A DNA stretch of 17,018 nt from Deltaproteobacteria bacterium (GCA_021780585.1 JAJXYM010000387.1:1-17018); one strand, 5' to 3'. Positions 1 to 7,875 are shown, numbered from the stretch's first letter. Program-made: numbers and translations. Notes: generated by a model from the sequence alone, not told the origin.

Positions 1-687
1 CGCGACCGCCTCCTCGTTGAACGCCCACAAATCCTCGAGCGAGCCGCCGCCGCGCCCGACGATAATCGCCTCGGCGCGGCCGTCGGCGTTCAGATCCTCG
101 ATCGCCGCGACGATTTCGCCGGCCGCCGCCGCGCCCTGCACCAGGGCCGGACGGACGATCACGTGCAGATTGGGAAAGCGGTCGAACAGTATCCGCAGGA
201 TATCGCGCCGGCACGCGCAGCCGCGCGCCGTCACGATTCCCACCACGCGCGGCATATACGGCAACTCGCGCTTGTGCGCCGGATCGAACAGCCCCTCGCT
301 TGCGAGCCGCCGCTTGAGCTGCTCGAAGGCGATTTGCAGCGCGCCCGCGCCGCGCGGCTCCAGCTCCTCGGCGTAAAACTGCAGATCGCCGCGCGCCTCG
401 TACAGGCTGACGCGGCCGCGCACGAGGACTTCCATGCCGTCCTCGAGGCGGAAACGCACCCGTCGATAGGCCGACTTGAACATCACGACCCGGATTGCGC
501 TGGCGGCGTCTTTCAGCGTGAAGTAGCAATGGCCCGAACCGGCCAGATGCGCGTTCGAGACTTCGCCGGCGACCCAGTACTCGTCGAGATTCGCCTCCAG
601 CGCCTCACGCACCGTCCGCACGAGCTGCGTGACCGTGAGGGCGGCGCGCGATCCGGCGCCGAGCGTCAACTGCAACTGCCCGTCCAT
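1..687 (-). CDS. xseA: Exodeoxyribonuclease VII large subunit, 3' end outside the window
   Basis: The first 229 residues of XseA are present, reading from an ATG at 687 off the left edge. XseA with XseB forms a cytoplasmic nuclease that degrades single-stranded DNA from both ends. The N-terminal OB-fold (about residues 15-115) is clear, with WVAGEVSN, GHCYFTLKD and the stretch VLVRGRVSLYEARGDLQFY. The start of the nuclease domain follows, with DPAHKRELP, RDILRILFDRFPN and IIVGRGGGSLEDLWAFNEE, all typical of the family. The odd point is GIVTARGCACRRDI where most family members have GIVTSPTGAAIRDI. The gene starts 59 nt after the ctpA stop on the same strand, so it is probably the last visible member of the lgt operon. 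A GTG at 741 in the same frame is an alternative start; I prefer 687 because the extra residues are Gly/Ala/Arg-rich and unlike the family N-terminus. Confidence 0.93.
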   Translation of the reverse strand, partial: MDGQLQLTLGAGSRAALTVTQLVRTVREALEANLDEYWVAGEVSNAHLAGSGHCYFTLKDAASAIRVVMFKSAYRRVRFRLEDGMEVLVRGRVSLYEARGDLQFYAEELEPRGAGALQIAFEQLKRRLASEGLFDPAHKRELPYMPRVVGIVTARGCACRRDILRILFDRFPNLHVIVRPALVQGAAAAGEIVAAIEDLNADGRAEAIIVGRGGGSLEDLWAFNEEAVA

Positions 688-746
688 CGCCTGAAGTCCG
701 CCGGACCCGGCCGCGCCGGCCCGGCCGCGCGATCGATTCACGCGCG

Positions 747-2168
747 CTACGGATTCGCCGCCGCCGACGCGCCGGCGGCCGGCGGCGCGTCGTCATTGCG
801 CGCCAATTCGGTTTTGTACTTGCTCCAATGCTCCAGGATGCTGATCGCCTTCTGGAGTTGCACGTCCTTCTCCGGCTTGGACGTATCGCTCTCCGGCGCG
901 GCGGCGGCCGGCGCGGAGGACTGGTTCGCGCCGCCGGCGGCGGGAGCCTTTGACTTCGGCGCCGACTGGCCGTTCCTGAAATGATGCGGCAGGTCGCGCT
1001 CGTGGATTTCCTCGTCCTGATCGATTTTCGCGCCCGACTGCTCGAGCGACGCGAGCGTCGCCCGCGGCGGCTCAACCACCACGTCGGGCGTGATTCCGAC
1101 CGCCTGGATCGAGCGGCCGTTGGGCGTGTAATAGCGCGCCGTGGTCAGTCTGAGGGCGGATTCGTCGTCGAGCGGCAGAATCGTCTGGACGGAACCCTTG
1201 CCGAAGGTCTGCGTGCCCTCGATAATCGCGCGGCGCTGGTCCTGCAGCGCGCCGGCCACGATTTCGCTGGCGCTGGCGCTGCCGCCATTCACCAGCACCA
1301 CCATCGGATAGTCCTGAAAATCCTTTTTCTTCTGCGCGAAGAATTTCTGCTGCTGGCTCTCGGTGCGGCCCTGCGTATAGACCACCAGTCCGCCGTCGAG
1401 AAAATCGTTGCCGATCGCGACCGCCTGATTCAGCAGCCCGCCCGGATTATCGCGCAGGTCCAGCACCAGCCCCTTGATATGGCCGTTGCCCGCCTTGCGG
1501 AATTTTTCCAGCGCCTGGCCGACGTCGGTGTCGGTGCCGTCCTGGAAGGTCGTGATCCGCACGTAGTCGTAGCCGTTCTTGAGCTCCTTGGCCTTGACCG
1601 AATCGATATGGATTACGTCGCGCGTGACCGTCACCGTGAACAGATCGGGAATGCCCTCGCGATGGATCGTCAGATGGATTTTGCTGCCCTTCGGTCCGCG
1701 CATCCGCTTGACCGCGTCGGTCAGCGTCATGCCCTTGGTGAAATCGTTGTCGATTTTGACGATCTGGTCGCCCGACTTGACCCCGGCCTTGTAGGCGGGC
1801 GTGCCCTCGATCGGCGAAACCACCGTCAGGACGTCGTTTTTGATCGTAATCTCGATGCCGAGGCCGCCGAAGCTGCCGCGCGTTTCGACTTCCAGGTCGC
1901 GATACAAATCGGGCGTGAGATAGGCGCTATGCGGATCCAGCGACGCCAGCATCCCGGTGATCGCGCCGTTGATCAGATCCTTGGTCGAAACCGGCTCGAC
2001 GTAGTTCTTCTGCACGATCGCCAGCACATTGGCGAAGGTCTGCAGCTCCTTGTAAGTGTCGTCGGGCAGCGCCTGCGCGCGTTCGACCATATCGCCGATC
2101 ACGAACACGCACACGCCGAGCGCAATCATCAGCGCCACGATCAACCGGTTGCGTTTGTTTGATGACAT
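747..2168 (-). CDS. ctpA: C-terminal processing protease (S41 family, CtpA-like)
   Basis: Serine protease of family S41A, membrane-anchored and facing the periplasm, which trims or degrades envelope proteins from their C-termini. With the start at 2168 the protein has 473 residues: one N-terminal membrane segment (about 7-26), the S41 N-terminal helical region with DPHSAYL, a PDZ domain (about 95-185, from GSFGGLGIEI), and the protease core with LVLDLRDNPGGLL. Catalytic Ser299 lies in NGGSASASEI and Lys324 in TFGKGSVQ; Asp310 matches the third residue known in E. coli Prc. The Ala/Pro/Lys-rich tail is low complexity. I chose ATG 2168 because AGGCGG lies 6 nt before it; ATG 2189 is in frame but has no ribosome binding site. 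It lies between the thioredoxin gene and xseA in one operon. Confidence 0.95.
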   Translation of the reverse strand: MSSNKRNRLIVALMIALGVCVFVIGDMVERAQALPDDTYKELQTFANVLAIVQKNYVEPVSTKDLINGAITGMLASLDPHSAYLTPDLYRDLEVETRGSFGGLGIEITIKNDVLTVVSPIEGTPAYKAGVKSGDQIVKIDNDFTKGMTLTDAVKRMRGPKGSKIHLTIHREGIPDLFTVTVTRDVIHIDSVKAKELKNGYDYVRITTFQDGTDTDVGQALEKFRKAGNGHIKGLVLDLRDNPGGLLNQAVAIGNDFLDGGLVVYTQGRTESQQQKFFAQKKKDFQDYPMVVLVNGGSASASEIVAGALQDQRRAIIEGTQTFGKGSVQTILPLDDESALRLTTARYYTPNGRSIQAVGITPDVVVEPPRATLASLEQSGAKIDQDEEIHERDLPHHFRNGQSAPKSKAPAAGGANQSSAPAAAAPESDTSKPEKDVQLQKAISILEHWSKYKTELARNDDAPPAAGASAAANP

Positions 2169-2198
2169 CCGAAAACCGCCTGGGTTCATTGATGCGAA

Positions 2199-2226
2199 GC
2201 CGGCCGCGCGCGGGCTCTCGGCCGGC
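2199..2226 (-). promoter_or_regulatory. Intercistronic GC hairpin
   Basis: GCCGGCC at 2199-2205 pairs with GGCCGGC at 2220-2226 (7 bp stem, 14 nt loop). It sits between the thioredoxin stop codon and the ctpA start on the same strand. There is no T-run, so mRNA processing or protection, or partial termination, fits better than a full terminator. The function is inferred from position only. Confidence 0.3.
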
Positions 2227-2229
2227 CCG

Positions 2230-2820
2230 TTATCCCTGTTTCGCCTTGACCAGTTCCTCGAGCGCGTCGCGAATCTCCGGATTCGCCCAATCGTAGGGTC
2301 CCAGATGATGCGCGACGATTCGTCCCTGCTGGTCGATAATAAACGTCTCGGGAATCCCGCTCACGCCGTAAGCGTCGCCGACCTTGTTGTCGGGATCGAG
2401 CAGGACCGGAAACTTGAAACCGTTTTTCGCCATGAATGGCGCCACGGCGGCCTTTCCCTCCGTGTCCTGACTCACCGCCAGAATCACGAAGTTGGGGTCG
2501 CCCTGAAGTTTTTCATAGAGCTTCTCGATCGACGGCATCTCTTCCCGGCATGGCCCGCACCAGGTCGCCCAGATATTCAGCATTATCACTTTGCCGCGCA
2601 GGGCGGAGAGCGTCACCGGATGGCCGTCGAGGCCGTTGAGGGTAAAATTCGCCGCCAGCTTGCCGGCCGCGACGGTCCCGCCCGTGCTGGCCGGCTTGAT
2701 CGTGAGGGGCGCGTTCGCGAACGAGGGCGGACCGCCGAAATTCATCGCCGCGATCAACACCACCGCCGCCAGCATCACGGCGGCCGCGATCAGCGAGAGA
2801 ATTTTCGCGTCGCGTCCCAT
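2230..2820 (-). CDS. TlpA/ResA-type membrane-anchored thioredoxin
   Basis: A 196-residue thiol-disulfide oxidoreductase of the TlpA/ResA/DsbE group. It has an N-terminal membrane anchor (about residues 7-26), a short linker, then a thioredoxin fold starting at about residue 50. The active site is WCGPC (87-91) within LNIWATWCGPCREEMPS, and the cis-proline is Pro157 in VSGIPETF. Such proteins face the periplasm and keep specific substrates reduced, often apocytochrome c; no cytochrome maturation gene is visible here, so the substrate is unknown. Its ATG is 3 nt after the lgt stop codon, which means translational coupling, and ctpA follows. I do not assign resA or ccmG because sequence alone does not separate these subgroups. 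Confidence 0.93.
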   Translation of the reverse strand: MGRDAKILSLIAAAVMLAAVVLIAAMNFGGPPSFANAPLTIKPASTGGTVAAGKLAANFTLNGLDGHPVTLSALRGKVIMLNIWATWCGPCREEMPSIEKLYEKLQGDPNFVILAVSQDTEGKAAVAPFMAKNGFKFPVLLDPDNKVGDAYGVSGIPETFIIDQQGRIVAHHLGPYDWANPEIRDALEELVKAKQG

Positions 2821-2823
2821 CGC

Positions 2824-3657
2824 TCAGGCCCTCAGCGTCGCCCGCGCCTCGATCGCGGCCGGTCGCGGCGCCGTCGCGTACCAGATCACGAGTCCCGCCG
2901 CCATCATCACGAGCGAAATCAACTGCGCTTCGCTCAAACCCCACATCACCCGCGGGTTGATCCGTAAAAATTCGACGGTGAAGCGCGCCAGCCCCGCCAG
3001 CATCAGATAGAGCGCCAACAGCCGCCCCTCCGGCGCCTTGCGCCGTAGCGACCATAGCAGGGCAAACACGCCAACGTATAAAATCGCCTCGTAAATCGGC
3101 GTCGGATGCACCCTGACGCCGGGAAAATAACCCGACACGAGATTGCCGCTCGGGTCGAGCTTGAGCACCGTGCGCGCGTTCCAGCCGACGATCGCGCGCG
3201 GATAGGCCATCGCCCACGGCAGCGTCGACGGCACGCCCCAGTCGCCGTCGCCGGAAAGCTGACAACCCATCCGGCCGAACGCCTGCCCCAGCACCAGCGC
3301 GGGGGCGCACATATCGAACAATCTGACGATTCCGACCCGATAGCGGCGCGCGACGATCGCGGTCGCGATCAGCCCGCCGATAAAGCCGCCGTACCAGACG
3401 AAGCCGGCCCCCGAAAAGACGATCGACCACGGATTCGCCCGATAGACCGGCCAGTTGTCGAAGACGTCGTAAATCCGCGAACCGACGATTCCGCCGATCG
3501 CCGCCCACACCACCGCCGCGTTGGCCAGATCGGGCTCGATTCCGCGCCGGCGGCATTCGCTCGTCAACAGCAGGTCGGCCATGATAAAGCCGAGCGCCAT
3601 CATCAGGCCGTAGCTGTAAATCGTGATCGGCCCCAGATGCAGCAGGATCGGGATCAT
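2824..3657 (-). CDS. lgt: Prolipoprotein diacylglyceryl transferase
   Basis: Inner-membrane enzyme that moves diacylglycerol from phosphatidylglycerol to the lipobox cysteine of prolipoproteins, the first step of lipoprotein maturation. The 277 residues are a normal length. Visible family marks are the start IPILLHLGPITIYSYGLM, the segment FVWYGGFIGGL (about 86-96), the Lgt signature GRMGCQLSGDGDWG (about 128-141, with the conserved Arg129), HPTPIYE (184-190) and a C-terminal RFTVEFLRINP block. Several hydrophobic segments fit the seven-helix fold. It is the first gene of the minus-strand lgt, thioredoxin, ctpA, xseA run and is divergent from dtd. A TATACT box ends 10 nt before the ATG and no good ribosome binding site is present. 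Confidence 0.96.
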   Translation of the reverse strand: MIPILLHLGPITIYSYGLMMALGFIMADLLLTSECRRRGIEPDLANAAVVWAAIGGIVGSRIYDVFDNWPVYRANPWSIVFSGAGFVWYGGFIGGLIATAIVARRYRVGIVRLFDMCAPALVLGQAFGRMGCQLSGDGDWGVPSTLPWAMAYPRAIVGWNARTVLKLDPSGNLVSGYFPGVRVHPTPIYEAILYVGVFALLWSLRRKAPEGRLLALYLMLAGLARFTVEFLRINPRVMWGLSEAQLISLVMMAAGLVIWYATAPRPAAIEARATLRA

Positions 3658-3667
3658 TGTCCTATCG

Positions 3668-3673
3668 AGTATA
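3668..3673 (-). promoter_or_regulatory. Putative -10 box for lgt
   Basis: Read on the minus strand this is TATACT (5 of 6 matches to TATAAT), 10 nt before the lgt ATG. No convincing -35 is seen at normal spacing. If used, transcription would begin within a few bases of the start codon, giving a nearly leaderless mRNA. Inference from position. Confidence 0.33.
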
Positions 3674-3761
3674 GTACGGCCGCGCCGGCTGCGACACTAC
3701 CGCCGCCGGACGCCGCGGGCGCGGTTGCGCCGCGCCCCGCTCCTGTCCTATGGACGCCGTG

Positions 3762-4208
3762 ATGCGTGCGATTGTTCAACGAGTCAGCTCGGCCGAGGTC
3801 CGCGTCGAGGGCCGGACGATCGGCAAAATCGGCCTCGGCTTCGCCGTCCTGCTCGGCGTCACGCACGACGATTCCGCCGCCGACGCCGACTATCTGGTCG
3901 ATCGGATCGCCGGGATGCGGGTCTTTGCCGACGCCGCCGGCAAGATGAATCTCGCGCTGGCCGCGGTCGGCGGCGCGGTGCTCGCGATCTCGCAATTCAC
4001 GCTCTACGCCGACCCGCGCCAGCGCCGGCCGTCGTTTACCGCCGCCGCGCCGCCGGCGCTGGCGCGCCATCTTTACGAATACGTCATCTCGCGCCTGCGC
4101 GCCCGCGATGTTACCGTGGAGACGGGCGAATTCGGCGCCCACATGGAATTGGCGCTGGTCAACGACGGTCCGGTCACGCTTATCCTCGACAGCCGCGAAC
4201 GCCGCTGA
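3762..4208 (+). CDS. dtd: D-aminoacyl-tRNA deacylase
   Basis: Cytoplasmic enzyme that hydrolyses D-aminoacyl-tRNA (and glycyl-tRNA-Ala), returning tRNA to translation. The 148 residues are the usual DTD length. The N-terminus MRAIVQRVSSAEVRV is canonical and decides the start at 3762; the in-frame ATG at 3750 would add MDAV. The two signatures are present: SQFTLYAD (77-84), whose Gln contacts the substrate, and the C-terminal NDGPVT (134-139) with the Gly-cisPro pair 136-137 that rejects L-amino acids. GEFGAHMELAL leads into the latter. It is the first gene of a plus-strand run with the DUF1285 gene and trmL and is divergent from lgt, with about 100 bp between them. Confidence 0.96.
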   Translation: MRAIVQRVSSAEVRVEGRTIGKIGLGFAVLLGVTHDDSAADADYLVDRIAGMRVFADAAGKMNLALAAVGGAVLAISQFTLYADPRQRRPSFTAAAPPALARHLYEYVISRLRARDVTVETGEFGAHMELALVNDGPVTLILDSRERR

Positions 4209-4217
4209 ACTATAATC
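4186..4217 (+). promoter_or_regulatory. Putative promoter for the DUF1285 gene
   Basis: A perfect TATAAT (4212-4217) follows the dtd stop codon by 3 nt. A TCGACA (4186-4191) inside the dtd 3' end matches 5 of 6 bases of a -35 box, but the 20 nt spacer is long. The start would give a leader of about 20 nt before the ATG at 4245, with AGGA in it. The -10 is strong; the -35 is uncertain. Confidence 0.42.
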
Positions 4218-4244
4218 GATTTCTGCACAGGATTTGCGGTCATC

Positions 4245-4745
4245 ATGGCGCGCGCAGGCTTTTACGCCGTCGAATCGGGCAAGATCTCCTTCCGCCGCGA
4301 CGGCCATTGGTACAACGACGACGAGCGCATCGAAAATCCGCGCATCGCGCTGCTCTTCAGCCGCAGCCTCAGGCGCAATCCCGACGGCGGCTATGAGCTG
4401 CGCGTCGCCGAGGAACGCGCGCCGATCACGGTCGAGGACACCCCCTACGTCGTCGTCACGGTCGAGGACGCGCCCGCCGCCGCCGGCCTGATCGTGGTGA
4501 TCAACGACGAGACGCGCGAACCGCTCGATCCGGCCACGCTCGAAGTCGGGGCCGAGAACGTGCTCTATTGCGCGGTCAAGGGCGGACAGTTCCGCGCGCG
4601 CTTTCTGCGCCAGGCCTATTACCATCTGGCGGACCGTTTCGTCAGCGACGACGGCGAGAGTTTCGACATCGTGATCGGCGCGCGGCGCCATCCGATTCGC
4701 CGCGCGGACGGCGGCGGCGCGGCGCGCGATCGCGACGCGGATTAG
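4245..4745 (+). CDS. DUF1285 family protein
   Basis: A 166-residue protein with no signal peptide and no membrane segment. From memory it matches the DUF1285 family: a small N-terminal module around FRRDGHWYNDDERIENPRI, then LFSRSLRRNPDGGYELRV and the acidic stretch ITVEDTPYVVVTVED. The second half has LDPATLEVGAENVLYCAVKGG and ARFLRQAYYHLADRF, as in the family's second small domain. The molecular role of DUF1285 proteins is not established to my knowledge, so none is given. The Arg/Gly/Asp tail after about residue 150 looks disordered. The gene has its own TATAAT box upstream and its stop is one base before the TTG start of trmL, so the two are probably co-translated. Confidence 0.8.
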   Translation: MARAGFYAVESGKISFRRDGHWYNDDERIENPRIALLFSRSLRRNPDGGYELRVAEERAPITVEDTPYVVVTVEDAPAAAGLIVVINDETREPLDPATLEVGAENVLYCAVKGGQFRARFLRQAYYHLADRFVSDDGESFDIVIGARRHPIRRADGGGAARDRDAD

Positions 4746-4746
4746 C

Positions 4747-5247
4747 TTGGCCGCGCCCGCGCATCGCGACCCGCCGTTCCATATCGTGCTGGTACGGCCG
4801 GAGATTCCGCAAAATTCCGGCTCGATTGGCCGGTTGGCGGCGGCCACCGGGGCGCGGCTCCATCTGGTCGGACCGCTCGGCTTCTCGCTCGCGGATCGCT
4901 ATCTGAAACGGGCCGGTCTCGATTACTGGCCCTATGTGGATTTGCGCGTCTACGCGGATTGGACGGAGTTCGACGCGATCCATCAAACGGAAGCGGCGGC
5001 CAACTTCCGCTACTATTCGGCGCGGGCGCGCCGCACCTATCTGGCGGCGGATTATCGTCCGGGCGATTTTCTGGTTTTCGGCGGCGAAACGAAGGGCCTC
5101 GGCGCGGAGTTTTTGGCCTCGCGGACGGATTCGACCTATCGCATCCCGATTTTCGAGCCGCGCGTGCGCAGCCTGAATCTGGCCAACGCGGTGTCGATCG
5201 TGCTGTACGAGGCGCTGCGCCGCGCCGACCTGCTCGGCGACGCCTGA
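4747..5247 (+). CDS. trmL: tRNA (cytidine/uridine-34-2'-O)-methyltransferase TrmL (SPOUT)
   Basis: SPOUT-class methyltransferase that 2'-O-methylates the wobble base of tRNA-Leu isoacceptors using S-adenosylmethionine. The 166 residues begin at a TTG; the family core starts at residue 11 (FHIVLVRPEIPQNSGSIGRL). The AdoMet-binding trefoil-knot motifs are present: FLVFGGETKGLGAEF (about 102-116), then RIPIFEPRVRSLNLANAVS and IVLYEALRR at the C-terminus. No ATG or GTG is available in frame before the core, so TTG 4747 is the only sensible start. The short TTG-led extension has Pro/His/Arg and no known role. A perfect hairpin overlaps its stop codon, and the SPFH gene converges from the other side. 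Confidence 0.93.
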   Translation: MAAPAHRDPPFHIVLVRPEIPQNSGSIGRLAAATGARLHLVGPLGFSLADRYLKRAGLDYWPYVDLRVYADWTEFDAIHQTEAAANFRYYSARARRTYLAADYRPGDFLVFGGETKGLGAEFLASRTDSTYRIPIFEPRVRSLNLANAVSIVLYEALRRADLLGDA

Positions 5248-5255
5248 GCGTCGCC
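5236..5255. terminator. Hairpin at the trmL stop codon, shared by convergent genes
   Basis: GGCGACGC (5236-5243) and GCGTCGCC (5248-5255) form a perfect 8 bp stem with a 4 nt loop, CTGA, which holds the trmL stop codon. It lies between two convergent genes (trmL and the SPFH gene, stop at 5267). No T-run follows on either strand, so it would be a weak intrinsic terminator or a 3'-end protecting structure. Confidence 0.45.
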
Positions 5256-5266
5256 TGGCGTATGGT

Positions 5267-6319
5267 TTATCGCGTCGCGGTCACGCCCGCCGGCGGCTGC
5301 AACTGCACGAACGGCGTCCCGCCCGCACCGGTGACCTGCGGCAGCGTGCCGTTCCATTTCTGCAGCGCCTCGTACTGAATCAGCATCGGCGTGAGCGACG
5401 AATTGAGCAGATTATTGGCGTCGGCCTGCGCTTTCGCCCTGATCATGGTCGCCTGCGCGATCCCGTTGGCCTCGGCGATTCGTTGATCGGCTTCCGCCTT
5501 GCTTTGCGCGACCTTGTTCTGCGCCTCGAGCGCGCGCTGGGTCGCCTCGATCACGGCGTTGATCGAGTCTTCGACCTGCGACGGCAGCCGCATTCGGCCG
5601 ATAATCGATATATTATCGAAGCGGATTCCGTCGGGGCCGAGCTTGGCGCGGAGATCCATCAGCACGCGACTCAGCAAGATCTGCTTTTCCGGTCCGACAA
5701 TCTGCATAATCGGCATCTTCGACGCCTCGATACTGAAGAAATCGCGCACCTGATTGCGAATATAGATACTCGTCAGGGTATTGGCGTCTTCGCGGAATTT
5801 CAGAAAGATATGCGGCACCATCGCGGCGTCGATCTGGTAGCTCACGCCAACGTCGAAGTTGAACGGCACGCCCTCCTGCGAGTTGGCCGTGAAACTTTCG
5901 TCATAGCGCGCGCCCTCGTTGGGACTCGCGCTCCAAATCACGTTCTGCATATAGGTCGGGAACTGGTAAATCTCCTCGGTCCACGGATTGTACCAGACGC
6001 GTCCCGTAATCACCGGGAAATCCTGCACGCCACGCTGCGATCCGTACAGCTTGACGCGGATTCCCGCCCATCCCGGTTCGACCTTGGTGCATCCCGAGTT
6101 TCCGCCGACGACTATCGCGAGCATCGCCAGCAGTCCCAGGCGCTTGAGCGCGGCGACTCCGCCCCACGCGATTATTCCGATCAGCAGCCCGAATAGCATG
6201 AACCCCAGCAACACCCGCGTATTGCTGGGCGCGCTGATCAGGTCGCAACTCTTGGTGAATCCGGCGAATATGATCACCGCGACGATCGCCACGCCGAGCG
6301 TCCAGAAGATTGTGCGCAT
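5267..6319 (-). CDS. Membrane-anchored SPFH/band 7 (prohibitin-like) protein
   Basis: A 350-residue SPFH-domain protein. The N-terminus carries two strong hydrophobic segments (about 5-21 and 35-55) and a third at 60-73, more than the single anchor of most prohibitins. The SPFH domain (about 78-245) begins VEPGWAGIRVKLYG and contains GRVWYNPWTEEIYQFPTY and RVLMDLRAKLGPDGIRFDNISI. A heptad-like, Ala/Gln/Lys-rich region (about 253-302, with EATQRALEAQNKVAQSKAEA) is the expected coiled coil. Family members form large membrane-bound rings that organise membranes or proteases; the partner here is unknown. The start is secure: AAGGAG lies 6 nt before the ATG. It is 227 bp downstream of nhaA on the same strand. 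An inner Cys (GGNSGC) resembles a lipobox but is preceded by two membrane segments. Confidence 0.88.
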   Translation of the reverse strand: MRTIFWTLGVAIVAVIIFAGFTKSCDLISAPSNTRVLLGFMLFGLLIGIIAWGGVAALKRLGLLAMLAIVVGGNSGCTKVEPGWAGIRVKLYGSQRGVQDFPVITGRVWYNPWTEEIYQFPTYMQNVIWSASPNEGARYDESFTANSQEGVPFNFDVGVSYQIDAAMVPHIFLKFREDANTLTSIYIRNQVRDFFSIEASKMPIMQIVGPEKQILLSRVLMDLRAKLGPDGIRFDNISIIGRMRLPSQVEDSINAVIEATQRALEAQNKVAQSKAEADQRIAEANGIAQATMIRAKAQADANNLLNSSLTPMLIQYEALQKWNGTLPQVTGAGGTPFVQLQPPAGVTATR

Positions 6320-6546
6320 GACGCGCTCCTTCCCTCGTCCGGGGCGTCACCAGGCGGTCGCGATGCCGCAAGCCCGAACTCATATCGCTCAGCGCCGACG
6401 CGGACAAAAATGACTAAACCAAGCCGCACCGCGATACACGGCGATAGCGTGAGCGACCTCTGCGCTTCATATTAACCATTTTCCGCAAATGTGCGACCAG
6501 CGCACAAAATCGAATGGGCCGCGCGCGACGAAAAATCCCTCCGGCG

Positions 6547-7740
6547 TCAGCGGCGGCGCAACACGATCGCGCCGGCCGTCGCCGACAGCGTCGATCCCAG
6601 CAGAATCGCCAACTTCGCCTCCTCGACCAGATCCGCCCGATCGCCAAAGGCGAGCTTGGCGATAAACAGCGACATCGTGAAGCCGATTCCCGCCAGCAGG
6701 CTGAGGCCGCATAGCGTCCGCCGCGTCATTCCGTCCGGCGTGGCGCCGACCCCCGTCCAGACCGCGAGCGCGGTCGCGCCAAAGACGCCGATCGGCTTGC
6801 CGATCAGCAGTCCCAGAGCCGTGCCGGCCGCGGCCGGCGCCAGCAATGCGCCGCCCGTCAGATCATGAAATCCTAGTCCGGCGTTGGCCAGCGCGAAAAT
6901 CGGCAGAATCGCGAAATTGACCCACGGGTTCAGCCGATGCTCGAGGCGGCGCAGCGGCGAATCGCCGCCCGCGTCCGGATGCGTCTCGACGGCGAGGAAA
7001 TTGCCATCGTCGCCGTCTGGCTTGCGCCGGACGCGGCCCGGCACGCATAACCCGACGATTACGCCCGCGATCGTCGGATGCACGCCGCTTAAAGTGATCG
7101 CGCCCCACAGGCCAGCGCCGAGGATCAGGTAGGGCCACAGCCGCGTCACTCCGGCGCGGTTGATCACGATCAGGATCAGGGTTAACGCGAGGGCGGCGGC
7201 GAGCGCGGCCAGCGCGAGCGTCGCGGCATAGAAGAGCCCGATCACCAGGATCGCGCCAAGGTCGTCGATAATCGCCAGCGCCGTCAGAAATGCGACCGCC
7301 GCCGCCGGCACGCGCGGTCCCAGCGCGCGCATCACGCCGAGCGCGAAGGCGATATCGGTCGCCATCGCGATACCCCAGCCGTGGGCGGCCGGGCTGCGAC
7401 CCGCGATCACGGCGTAGATCGCGATCGGCGCGATCATGCCGCCGGTCGCGGCGATCGCCGGCGTCGCCGCCGCGCGCGGCGTATTGAGCCGGCCCGCCGT
7501 CAGTTCGTATTTGATCTCAAGGCCGACCTGCAGGAAGAACACCGCCATCAGCAGGTCGTTGACCCAAAGTTCGATCGGCGCCGCGATCGCGAAACGCCCG
7601 GCGCCAATTCCGATCGACGTATGCCAGAACGCTTCGTAGCCGTGGCGCCATGGCGAATTGGCCCATCCCAGCGCGATCAGCGCGGCTCCGAGCAGCGCCG
7701 CGCCCGCCAAACCCTCCCATTCCGTCAACCGCTTGAACAT
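6547..7740 (-). CDS. nhaA: Na+/H+ antiporter NhaA
   Basis: Inner-membrane sodium/proton antiporter for pH and sodium homeostasis. The 397 residues start at ATG 7740 (MFKRLTEWEG); a longer frame reaching 7800 adds only Arg-rich residues. Many hydrophobic segments fit the 12-helix fold. The key residues are present: Asp129 in ATDIAFALG (E. coli Asp133), Asp159 and Asp160 in AIIDDLGAILVI (E. coli Asp163/164) and Lys315 in LIGKPIGV (E. coli Lys300). VFFLQVGLEIKYEL and SGVHPTIAGVIVGL are also typical. The loop around residues 237-262 is Asp/Gly-rich and variable in the family. It follows the superinfection-immunity-type gene on the same strand with 135 bp between them, so shared transcription is possible but not shown. 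Confidence 0.96.
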   Translation of the reverse strand: MFKRLTEWEGLAGAALLGAALIALGWANSPWRHGYEAFWHTSIGIGAGRFAIAAPIELWVNDLLMAVFFLQVGLEIKYELTAGRLNTPRAAATPAIAATGGMIAPIAIYAVIAGRSPAAHGWGIAMATDIAFALGVMRALGPRVPAAAVAFLTALAIIDDLGAILVIGLFYAATLALAALAAALALTLILIVINRAGVTRLWPYLILGAGLWGAITLSGVHPTIAGVIVGLCVPGRVRRKPDGDDGNFLAVETHPDAGGDSPLRRLEHRLNPWVNFAILPIFALANAGLGFHDLTGGALLAPAAAGTALGLLIGKPIGVFGATALAVWTGVGATPDGMTRRTLCGLSLLAGIGFTMSLFIAKLAFGDRADLVEEAKLAILLGSTLSATAGAIVLRRR

Positions 7741-7875
7741 GACCCGCCGCCGCGTCCGCGCTCTGTCGAGCGGCGCATGGCGCCGTCCGCCGCGACGCAA
7801 CTTTACGGATCGCGCGGCCTCGAAGCGAGCGGATTCGCCCGCGCCGTCGTCGCAATCATCAATCGATCGTTGCCT

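Noticed and set aside
981..2162. Long plus-strand open frame (393 codons) opposite ctpA
   Set aside because: It is the antisense of a clear S41 protease, is Arg/Asp/His-rich with no domain, and arises because high-GC codon use leaves the opposite strand free of stops.
2513..3556. Minus-strand frame overlapping lgt and the thioredoxin
   Set aside because: It is the same strand in another frame, very Arg/Gly-rich, and both overlapped genes have complete family motifs.
3654..4847. Minus-strand open frame (397 codons) across dtd and the DUF1285 gene
   Set aside because: It covers two recognised genes and the lgt start on the other strand, is Arg/Asp-rich, and no family motif is seen.
6414..6546. 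Possible small minus-strand ORF between nhaA and the SPFH gene
   Set aside because: The reading is Arg-rich, lacks a ribosome binding site and overlaps the nhaA end; the 227 bp gap is better read as leader and promoter of the SPFH gene.
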